Assembly: GCF_026151205.1 (NCBI RefSeq)
Contig: NC_087084.1
Span: forward strand, 8,738,894 to 8,802,893
From: Bolinopsis microptera
Taxonomy: Eukaryota; Ctenophora; Tentaculata; Lobata; Bolinopsidae
Direction of reading: 5' to 3'
Length of the DNA: 64,000 nt
How positions within the stretch are numbered: the stretch's first letter is position 1; the number at the start of each line of letters is the position of its first letter. Below the pieces are notes generated by a model that was not told the origin of the DNA, searched no databases, and saw nothing but the letters and a program-made list of their open reading frames with translations. The position numbers and the translations under genes are program-made. Shown here in pieces: positions 35,601 through 47,600 of this stretch.

Positions 35601-38600
35601 AAATTATCACGTGACTTAAATTCCTTCGTCGGATATAATATGTGCAGATAAATTCCATGTTACTGACCTCCTTTGCCGTGGGATACAGATATTAGTGCCA
35701 TGATCTGCGATTCCACAGAATTTAGAGGCAGATAATTTTCATGATTTGAAATTCTATAGAATTTATAGGCTGACAACTTGTGATTCAGTATAATTTAAAG
35801 GCAGACAAGTTTTTAAATCTGTGAATTAGTTTTATAAAAGTGTGGATAAGTGCCATAGTCTGTGAATGTGTGTGGGATATTATAGGTGGAGATAATTGCC
35901 ATGTAAGTTGTATGTTGGAATTGGGTGTGATAACAAGTTTTGAACTCTGTGGTTGTAGAATGTTCGTTACTGCAACTTATATACTTCGGTAAGGAGGAAA
36001 TAAGCTAGTTTTAACCAAAAGTGTAACCACAGCTCCACAGATATTACATCATCAGATCTGTACGAGAACAATAACTGTATTCCTCCCTCATCAAAGTTAA
36101 CAGTTATTTTCCATGTACCTTGTATGGATCTATTAAATGTTTACAATCGTTACCACTTACCAATACAGTGAATATTATACACAACACGTAAAAACTCCAT
36201 TCAATTTATTATCTTGAACAACAATTCAGAGTCTAGATAACATAGTCTAGATAACATAGTGTAGATAACATAGTCTAGATAACATAGTCTAGATAACATA
36301 GTGTAGATAACATAGTCTAGATAACATAGTCTAGATAACATAGTGTAGATAACATAGTGTAGATAACATAGTCTAGATAACATAGTCTAGATAACATAGT
36401 GTAGATAACATAGTGTAGATAACATAGTGTAGATAACATAGTGTAGATAACATAGTGTAGATAACATAGTGTAGATAACATAGTGTAGATAACATAGTGT
36501 AGATAACATAGTCTAGATAACATAGTCTAGATAACAGGTTACATTCCCAGTCCTCAGTCCTCTACCTACGTCATGGAGGAAATAACAGCACCGCATCATT
36601 AACTCCTCCTATGTATGTAATGTAATGAGTACAGTTTATTATAGTAGCATTATTATAGTAGTATTCTAGTATATCATACGCTATACACTATACAAGGGAG
36701 GGGATAGTGAGAAGTGATCTCATTTCCGCCTTAACACAGCTCGTAATTATGTTACCTTCGATTCGTCCAAATAAAGCTATATATTACAGCTTTTTATCTA
36801 GAAGTGAAACAAATTCTTCATAGTAAGTGTATTGATAGAGTCGTTCACGGGTTTTGCCAGAGTCGAGGGATGAAGTCATGGTTACAAAGACTTCCGTGTT
36901 GTTGTTATTCTTCATACATAGTAATACTTGGCATGAAGTCAAAATTTGTGATCCACAATCCAATAAATACATTGCCTAGATACTAACCCACTTCTCTGGG
37001 TTAAAATTATTGGTGACCATGATACCAACATATACTAAAAGTACCATACTTTATATAAAATCTTGAGTAAGTCTGTATTAAGAGTACGTGTTTTTCTGAT
37101 TTCAATATAAACATGATCTAAGAGCTAAGAATTCTAAGAAGAATTACGTGATTCATTAAAGGGTTGCGTGTGGGCAGTTACTTCTGCGCCACCCTGTACT
37201 TTATAAAATCTTTAGTAAGTCTGTATATTAAGAGTACGTGATTTTCTGACTTCAATAATCAATATAAACATGATCTAAGGGGTCAATGTCATTGGAGACA
37301 GTATTATTAACTTATGCTGTGTAAAGAGTATGTGCTTTGCTGACTTCAATATGTCTGAATATTAATCAGAAAGATAGAACAGTAGATATACGAGCACAGC
37401 TTACGTTTAACACCTTGACTGTGCACAGCATACTGTTTTAGAAGCAATCTCGCTCTTTAGGCACGAGGGTTTAATGAGAGCACACAATCAAGAAACTAAA
37501 TGACTACACGGTCAGTTTAATATGGTGCTTTAGAGAGTAACCAATCAAACTCCAGCACCAGTATCACGTGACCAGCACCAGTGTCACGTGTTATATCGTC
37601 ACAGTGTCACGTGCAGTACTGTCTGGATCAGCGCGCGGCTCTGATCCAGACAGTATTCCCTGCTCTTTATCAGTAAAGTTGTAAAGTGCTTTATTGATAA
37701 TTTGACAAATGTGGTTGCACAAATCAAGCATGATGTCGCCTGTAATAATGTATTAACAAAGTCAGAATGCTGGAGATAGTTTGGACTATTGTTACATTCC
37801 ATTTAGTCAGCCACATTGCAGGCATGCCACAATGTGTTGTATGGTCGAATCTATATTTGCAGTATAATTGTACAGCAACTTATAATTCTAAATTAATTTT
37901 TCTGCGCTATCACATTAAACTGCAACTTTTCTCTCTCATATCCAGAAGAAATTCTGATTCCAACAAAAGGCAGCACACAAAAAGCATTTATTAGGAGAGT
38001 TGAATTTCTTTGGGGATGATATAGCCAACTAGATTGGAAACCAATAAAGTTATACAGTCTCATATGATATCATTTAGCTATCAGCCTTGGATCCCAACTT
38101 TGGTATATTAAATTAAGACTCTATAGTACAGAGTCTGTACTACAGAGTCTGTACACATCTTATGGAAATAATACCACCTTAAAGAGGGAGGATCCTAATT
38201 CCTAGCATTTTTATACGTTCATTAACCTGTTTAAAACAGATTCATAGTTTTTTAATATCCGTCCGATTAATCTTATGTCACTGATAAATCTGGTTATAAT
38301 CGTATAACCTGCATTTAGTTTGCTACTTCCAGTGGAATGTTCAACAGTGGAATGTTCAACATGTGCTATCAGCTATATGTCTGTTAGTATGATAATTAAT
38401 AAGTTGCAGGCTACTTGAGTATTTTAAATTAGATTTATAAGATTCATAATGCTGTTTACCCATACTAAGTCACGCTTCGATGGCTTGAATATATTTTGAA
38501 TATATATATAATATATATTTCTTCTGCATATTTTTATAAAAGTGCGATGAATATGTTAAAAATCTTCCCGGATTCATTGATTTATAGATCGTTGGTTGAG

Positions 38601-41600
38601 TATGAATAAATCCTTGCCGTGATATTTCCCTCTTCTCCTAGCAATATTGTCACAAACTTGCACGGAACGCAGAAGTTGAATTTAATAGGTGTTTATAACG
38701 TATGAATTTAACTTATAAAGGAATAATTAATAAAGGAAAAAAATTCAAATTTCTCTTAAAAAGTTCAACTTCTTAATGTTCAGACAGTAAAACAACCACT
38801 TCAGCAACATTCTTCTCTATTTTTGTAACTACATAATACAACTGCATTATATCTAAACTTGACAATAGTTATCCTAGAATGTGGAAAGTTCTGGAGTGTC
38901 ATAAAAATCAGGCATTTCAGAGTTCAGACAAGAAGTAGAACTACCACTTCTGTAAAATATGCCTTCCTGTGTTTTACATTCGCATAATATGTAAGCGATA
39001 GTGACTAGCTATCCTTTAATTTGATAAATGAGGGAGTGTCTCCGTAAATTCAGCATTTTAAATTGTTCGCCACGTACTTGACTCACATCCCAGCTTCAAG
39101 TGAACCATGAAGTGAAAATATGTGCGTAACATTTCGCATTTTATGTACAGACTACAGTTGTAACGCCTTTCATATTGTGTAAGTTGACTTTGCCAAGTCA
39201 ATTTGCGTCACAATGAATTCAATTCAATTTTAGTTTAAACAATCAATTATAACAATTAAGTTATCTGGCAGTTTCTTGGCCTCATGACAAGCAATTCTAC
39301 AGTCTACACGTTACATAACAAACGCATTATTATTTAATAAATATGCTTGTGAAGCAAATTTTTTCCAGAAAATTCGCTGCTGAAATAGAATGTGTCTGCA
39401 GAAGATAACGAGCTTTTTTGCTGCATATTTTAATCTGTAACGGAAGTTTTACTTTCGGTTCAAGTTATATTTGTTACAATACTAAAGTTGTGATTTAAGT
39501 GTACTGCAGTCTAGACTTACTAAGCAAATACTTGGAAGAGTTACAACTAGTAGTTGACTAAGTTAAAACTAGTTTTATTCATAAGCTTATTTACGAAATG
39601 AGACGCAGTGGCAGACTTTAAAAAGGCTAAATCTTATGAAACTGTAGTTGGATAATCCCTGATTACATTTATAATATACTAATATGTAGTGATGGTTAAA
39701 GTATTGAGGAAACTTCTCCCCGAATATCACAATAACGGGCGTGCTTCGTTAAAGACAAATGCAACTTTTTAGAGATCACAACGTTGGCGAGCAGAAACAA
39801 TCAGCCCTTATTTGCCTCAACTTTCATGGCTGTGTGTGTTTCTTCCCAATTGTTATTAAGAACTTATATGGGCGTGTTCAAAGTGGTACGCACAGTAGAA
39901 TCGTGGTTGTAGTGCCCTCGCAGGTCATCTAGCCAGACATGAAAAACTTCTGAGTCATCAACTTCTCTTCTGGGAACCCCTTCAAGGACATCGTCGAAGG
40001 GGAAGACCACACCTCACATATATTGACATCCTTCGGAAGGACACGGGGCTTGACGACAGCAAGGAGATTAACAAACTCATGCTGGATAGACAGATTTGGA
40101 AAAAAACTATCTCTGTTCGGACGTTGAAGCCGCCCTAAGTCGAGAGTAAGTCGAGAGTGTAGTGCCCTTTGAATGAAGAAATATTCACTAAAAACTAAAC
40201 ATTCCAACAAATCTCTGTTTGTTCGTGTCTGTAAGGAGAGTTCCAGGCCGGGGATCAAGGTATTAAATCAGGTAGTGACCTTAAAATACTCACCCATAAT
40301 CCAACTAAACGTTTTTTCTAAATGTGCGAAGTTTCAACATCAGGTTTCCAATATGTTTTAGAGCGATAAGGTAATTGGAATTATGATAAAATTTACACAG
40401 AATGTTACACAATGAGTTGTTTAAACACAGCTGCAAACCTTGGTAATTGGCAGCAAACCACGTACATAGCACCTGTTGTAAAACTTGAGTGTTGGAAAAC
40501 TCTCTGTTGAGAATCTTCCAGAAACTTCAGCTAATATAGAGTTTACAGAGGTATATTACCTTTCTTAATAAGATCTTAACTCCTAGAAATTTCGAATGTT
40601 CCGGCAGTAAAATACATGTTGGAAAACCAAATTAATATCCCGCACCTAATAGTTAAGAGATATATATTTCCAATTTAACATATTGCAAGAACTCTCCAAT
40701 ACCACCCTCTACTGCACGTGTCTGAAATGAGGTACGTGATCTAAATTAGCGCCATTTCAGCAGCATAATCAACTACAGCTCAGTTCCTAGGCAGTTTATG
40801 AGATAAGTGGCTTCTTTTTAAATATGCGCGGTCCTGTAAAAGTACAGTATTTGCACACTTTATACCCGGCTTTGTGTAGCCCGCCTATCATAGGTACATG
40901 TTAGAGGAACAGATAAGGTTATTTAAATAATTAGTTTAATTAAAAAAGGTTATCCAAATAATTTGTCTTTCAAATGATAAATTAATAGGTAATGATACCA
41001 GTAACCAGTATACTATTGTCAATTTGTGAAGGTGTAAGCATCCTTTATATATTTTTTAGGTGATTATTATACTAGACTCTAACCAAAGAGATATGATCAA
41101 TATTATATATTTATAGTTATTAGTAATGTGTGCACAAACGTGATCGATAATACTACGACCTACTTTTAAAATTTATTCAAATGTTGTTCAATGTGCGAAT
41201 CGGTATATTATTGGAACTCAAATTGTTTATATTCTATTAGTTTTTTGAGCTTTCAGTGAAGTCAGATCAAACTCAGAGGCAAAAAAACCTACTTTTGTAA
41301 TCAAATTGTGAATTAGAATATAATGAATATACTTTGAATGTTTAATGTAATGACCAATCTTCTTTTGGAAAATGTACTTCGGCCAACATAAAACAATCGG
41401 CAAAAGATAATTATCAACAGAACTTTTGACTCGCTCTTAATGGTTATTTAATTCATCGATTGGTTGGATATCTTTTCTTTTTTTTCCCTTTTTTTGTTGT
41501 CGCGACACCCACTGACCACCGTCATATAGATTATAGAGGTGGCGACCCTCCACTTGGGGAGCGTCCTACTGGAGTCCATCCAGCTGCATTAAGCCCCTTC

Positions 41601-44600
41601 CTGAGGGCCACTGGATGATAATACCAGCCACTGGATGATAATATCAGCCGAATCGGGGTTGCACCTCCGGAGATTTACTAACTTGGGTCCTAGGGAAGTT
41701 CTGGGTGGTTACCCTGGCCGCTCAACACCATGAATGGATAACGCCCGTGCTGAGTAATGCTGGCTCTTGAGACTTGGTGAGGCGTAGGTTGCTAATGGCG
41801 GTTGCGGGTGTGCTAACGTTTGGATAATGTGTTAGGTGGCGGGGAACTGTATTGATACTATCTGCCTTGTGGTGGCTGAGCTAAAATCAGTGGATATGGT
41901 CAGCTACGACACTATGTGTTACTCAACTACAACACTATATGTTACTCAACTACAACACTATGTGATACTCAACTAAAACACTATATGTTACTCAACAACA
42001 ACACTATGTGTTACTCAACTACAACACTATTTGTTACTCAACTACAACACTATTTGTTACTCAACTACAACACTATGTGTTACTCAACTACAACACTATT
42101 TGTTACTCAACTACAACACTATTTGTTACTCAACTAAAACACTATATATGTTACTCAACAACAACACTATATGTTACTCAACTACAACACTATGTGTTAC
42201 TGGGCGTGAGCTGCTCCTCACCCCGCTGATCATCACCCTGTTTTCTCTTTAGCCCTTTGCTTTCTGACATTTCCTGGAAGGTCGGATGGTTAGCGTACGA
42301 GAGCTAATGGTATCAGAGTAGCAAAGAGAAAAGATAAACTTGAATAACGGATACACCAGATCGAAGAAAGATGTTGGCTTGGAAAGAACACGTGCGTTGG
42401 ATGGCGGGCATTTAATACACATATAACTAAAGTACTAGCAGAATTTCCGTTTTGCGCTAAAGATGTTCATTTGATAGATTTCCACCTAGATTTTGGCCAT
42501 TCACCAGAGTTCGGTGACTAAACAGCTATTTAATGCAACTTGTGTTCTTCTCCGAGGGGGCGGCAACTTTGCAAACAGGGGGGCAGCAAAACCCAGCGGG
42601 CTAATTAATGTAGAGACGCGGCGTGAGGTTAGTGTCACGTGGGGGTCAGGTGAGTGGGGGGGGGGGGCAAGTGGATATTTGTAGATATTTGGATAATGTC
42701 ATCCACTTTTTTCGTGAATTATCCATTACAATAATCTACAAATATCTACATTTATCTACAAAAAATGTATACCTCAAATATGTACCCAGAAATTCTACTG
42801 AATTTTTGGAGATAAATGTATAAATTTGTAGAATTTGTAGAATTTTCGTGAATTATCCATTGACAATAATCTACAAATATCTACATTTATCTACAAAAAA
42901 TGTAATCTCAAATATGTGCCCAGAAATTCTACTGAATTTTTGGAGATAAATGTATAAATTTGTAGAATGTCATCCACTTTTTTCGTGGATTATCCATACT
43001 ACATTAATCTACAAATATCTACAAATATCCACTTGGCCCCCCCCCCCTGAGTGATATTGGTGCTAGCGGGAAGCAGTTCTGTGCGCGCACCCGCTGTTTA
43101 TGACTGCGCGTCAATATTTGCTTATATCTGGCATAGGTGCAGATTTCGTTTTGAGGTGAACTTTTAAGTTCCCGAGAAATTTTCATAAGTTTGCTTTTTT
43201 TTCCTCCTCGGGCACATTCGTAACCTACGGGCCAGGTAAACCTAAACTACATATTATATTGACCGTTATGTACGTCGGTATCTGTTGAGGAGCCAAATCA
43301 TCTGAAAAGCCCTATATTTTGCTCAGGCACGTAGCCAGGATTTTTCTTTGGGGGGGGGGGGGGGGCTGTCGGCGAGCGAAGCTGCAAGCTGTGGCAGGGG
43401 TCTGGGGGCGCGGCCCCCAGCGGGGTCCAGGTAAGGGGCGGACCCCATTGGCGGGGGCTAGGGGGGCGCAGCCCCCCGGAGAAATTTTGCGAAATAGGGT
43501 GTTTTAGGCTAAATTGAAAGTTTAATGAATTTACAAAAATGTATGGTTTGGCATAATCATTGCCTACAATCCTGACCTGAGTAATTTACCCCTTTGAGAC
43601 TTTATTTTGGGTTGAAAATTGAGTTTATCGAGAGGAAGTGAAAAATCTCTGGTTCAAATTTGGATTTGAAGCCATGTTTAATTTTTTCTGTTGAGGTCAA
43701 TTTTTTGCGCAGAAAGCGTTCGATTTTAGGGGAAAAAATTTATGTTTGCTTTTAATTTTTATGGTGCCGACGGCACCTGAAATCGACGAAATCTGCAGGG
43801 GTGATATCTGGGGCGTTAGTCGATCGCTGCCGGTAGAGTCCTGGTACATAAGGGGGCCTACTAGCCCACCATGGCATTGCGAGTCCCCTCGCTAGGCACA
43901 AGATTCTTTTATAGACACTAATGCTGACTCACCGTAGCTATGCTATGGGGTACAGACATGAGCCCTGGAAGAACCAGTAAAACCTGACAAGGATTCTCAC
44001 CCTGTTGGATATCTTTGTTAAGGAAGTAGCCTGTGCCACTATTTATAGTTGTAGTATTGGTTGTTGCCGAGCCTTGATCAAACCTAACCATGCTCATTGC
44101 TCAAGTGCTCTAATGACTGACAAATTGGATATCTGAAATCTTAACACAGATACCAATCTCACAGTCTCATGTTCCCCATGTCATCCAACAATCCACCTGT
44201 GAGTGATATCTGACAAACGCGATTATATTTGCGCGGTGTTTTAAGTTTTAAACATACTTATGATTTGACAGAGTGGGCTCTCATCCGCAAGAAGCAGCCC
44301 TCCATACAGACATTTCACTTGGATTCCTCCTCTGTTGATGAACCCACTTTTGCAGTGTACTGTCATGAGAGTGTCGTGCTTTACAGGAAATGCTGGCTCG
44401 GTTGAACTTGATGACAGGTGTTCCCATTTCTTGCCCAGTTCTGTGCAGTCTGGAATTGTGCGGTTTATAGTTGTTTCATAGTTTTATGACACCCTTTTCT
44501 CTAAACAAAGTATACGTTTTATGTTGGTGAAGTTATCACAGCCTAGTGATGTTTGGTCTTCATCTAATTTAACACAAGAAAAATTTAAATATCATTGATT

Positions 44601-47600
44601 CTTTTTTAATGGTAGGGAAATTTTGGGATTTTTCACAGAATTGTTCATTCAGCTTCTTACCCAGATTTGGTTTCGGAACAATCACTATTTCATTCACGTC
44701 CACCATATGTCGGCTTATCATAAGGGTATCTCCAATCTTACAGTCGGCAAAGACATCAGAACCGAGATCTTTGCCATCCTCAGGGAACACTGAGAGGGAA
44801 TACCCATCACAATGTGTTCCCTCGCATGTGAACGTTTCTTCAGAGAAGGTGTAGGTATTCACATCATCAAATGTAGGTGTTGCGTAATGGAACACGTGCT
44901 CGATACAGTACTCCCCATCTAAGGACGCCTTAAACCACGCATTGCCATCCCTATTATCACCATATGTTACTGCTTGAGTTTCCATATCCATGTCTATAGC
45001 ATTCCCTACCACATTATCTATACTTGTTTCAGACTGAGACACAAACACAGGCTTTATTTCACCTTCCACTTTCGGTCTTATCTTTCCACCTGATTAGTGA
45101 TTGAGAGTTACTGGGGATAAAATTTCTGTATATATTTCTGCCATATAAGTATTAAACTATGTAAATTATTGTTGAAAAAAAATAATGACTATTAAGGTGA
45201 TAATTTAACTGATGTGATGGTCTCAATTACCTTGGAGGGGTGCCCAGGAGAAAGTCGTGAAGATGATTATCGTTATCTTCATGACCGGATGATCGCTACA
45301 TAAAAATAGGTTGTAATTAAACAATTCGACTGGGCTTCAGCAAATACGAATAGCAATTTTTTGTTTGTGAAGCGTAGATTTTGAAGCGCAGGACCATCCT
45401 ATCTGCTATCAGTATCTTACGTAATTTAAAGAGCACTACTACTATTTACCATGCTATCTATTGTTTTTACAATTATTGTCATCATCGCAATTAGACGCTT
45501 GGCTCTGATAAGCAATCATAATTTGGAAATGTTACTTGTATTTATAATAAATATTATAATAACCATACTAAACTATGTAGTAATTGATAAAGATGCGATT
45601 AATATTGTGTTTAGGAACCGACCGGTCTGGGGTTTTGGTTGTCGGACCGGAAACAACCGGATATCAATCTATTTTCCGGTTTGCCGGATTTTTCCGGACC
45701 GGAACTGGGTAATAAGAAGAGGGAACTCTCGGAAAATTGAAATTAATCCTTGATTGTGGGTTTTATTCAATTACGATATTAAAAGCCACACATAAAAACA
45801 ATGCTTACAGTCCGACTAACTGTGTTCATGCCCTATCTCAAATTTCAACCAATTTTCTGCTCTGCGAGCAGCAAGTCACTGGTTGATATATTGTGCGAGA
45901 AGTGCAGAGGTCACTGATATGAGCAGAGCTACAAACGAGTTGGAATAAAATCAAAACGCACATCTCAAGAATTCACTGCGTTTTGAGTAGCACAAATGTA
46001 GAAATTCTAGAAGTAAAGCCCAAAATCCAGCTTTCACAAATATAACTGAGGATAATGCCCGCAGTTTGTAATGGCATAATGTCCTTTGTTTTAATCCTTG
46101 GTATAAGGCGAGTTAGCAACGGGTTTGCTTGCCACAATAGAGCAGGAACCCTGGCCCTCTGCTTGCAAGGCTCATGAATAAAGCATTGTTTTGTCATCGT
46201 ACTGAACAAGAAACAGAGAGAAGAGACCAAGCTCAAGGAGAAAGAGAGACCAAGGATTCCTCTTCTACCTGTTCGTCTATTGTCCAGGTGTTCACCAAGC
46301 CTTTTGTTTTTCGAGTCATTATGTGATTAAAAGGATTCCTGGAGACTGCACCGCGTACTAGAATGTGTTATTATAAATCAAGAGGCTTGCATATAATGAA
46401 CATATTGACACAGGTGCAGAGTTGAGTCTGTACGGAACCTAGTAGTTTCAGATTCTTGTTTAACTTGCCGTACAGCAAGGTCATCCACTACTTTAGCCCG
46501 GCGAGGCACATAACTCCCTCTACAACTCCATGACAAATGTTTCATATATACTAGCCGAGTTCACAAGTTATATCCTTGTGTTTGAGAAGAGCTCGTTAGA
46601 ACTGCTTCCTTTCCCTTCAGTATCTGCTTCCTTTCCCTTCAGTATGTTAATTACAGAACTGTCTATTCTTGGTTCTACTGAGGTGCACATAGGGACCCGA
46701 TTCATTACGTAATATGTGGACAGGGCGGGAACTCGAAATCATATTTAATCTAGAGTTGGCAATAATCGAACTATTGTTTACTTAACATTTTCAATAATTA
46801 CTCGATTTAAAACAAGTTGGTAAATATGTTTTAAATATTCAGAGGAAACAGTGTAAAGTAAAGCTCGGTTTAATTGATTTTGATGATAGACATGCTTTCA
46901 AACTGGTATTTCTCGAGAGGAGTCCTGCTGTTTGTACTATAGATACAAGATACAAGGGCAGGTCTCTCTCGAACGTTGGGATGGCCTGAGGTGCTTATCT
47001 CCTTTTCAGTAACCCTAAGCCACTCTGTGCCGAGGCACTATACTAGCTGTTGGGGGTTAGTCCTACGAGCCAGAGAGTGTGTATCACCAGCCGGGGCTGT
47101 ACCAAATCACAACTTGGTAACTGGCCGACTTGCATCCGACCGGATTTGAACCCGAGTCTTCTGCTTGGGAGGCGATCGTGTTACCACTACACCACCCGGC
47201 CGTAGAGTACTATACTGTATATTTAATCTCGTGCGAGTTATGAATATTTACTTGGTAAAGTTGTTACTAAGATAGTAACACACATAATAAAGATTATAAT
47301 ATACTAAATATACATACTGAGTAGTTAGTACATGTTTGTTAATGTGACGGATATGTCAATATTTAATCTTTTAATTGATAATTTTAACCACACGATAGGT
47401 AAGATGGTACATTTTGCAAATTTTTACGAAGCCTGATAGACCAATGAACTTATACACCGCTACCACCCACTGCCTGAAATAATGGTGTATAATCTGTATA
47501 TAAGTTAAAACCTAAAACAACACTGCGGTACTCATATTAACTTGACACACACCCGCATTCCACCAACCAATAATTATTTCGGATAGTTCAAACGGCTGCA

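Noticed and set aside
36201-36523. Minus-strand frames rich in Leu, Cys and Tyr
   Set aside because: Products of the 14-bp minisatellite.
39929-40258. A 109-codon minus-strand frame
   Set aside because: It is antisense to the LINE ORF2 tail, whose plus frame carries recognisable motifs.
36231-42200. CRISPR-like regularly spaced repeats
   Set aside because: The units are head-to-tail with no unique spacers in an animal genome; they are minisatellites.
47140-47203. tRNA-Gly(CCC) gene on the minus strand
   Set aside because: The A and B boxes are present, but the T stem has a base missing and the acceptor stem does not pair. A 150-bp tail follows, as in a SINE.
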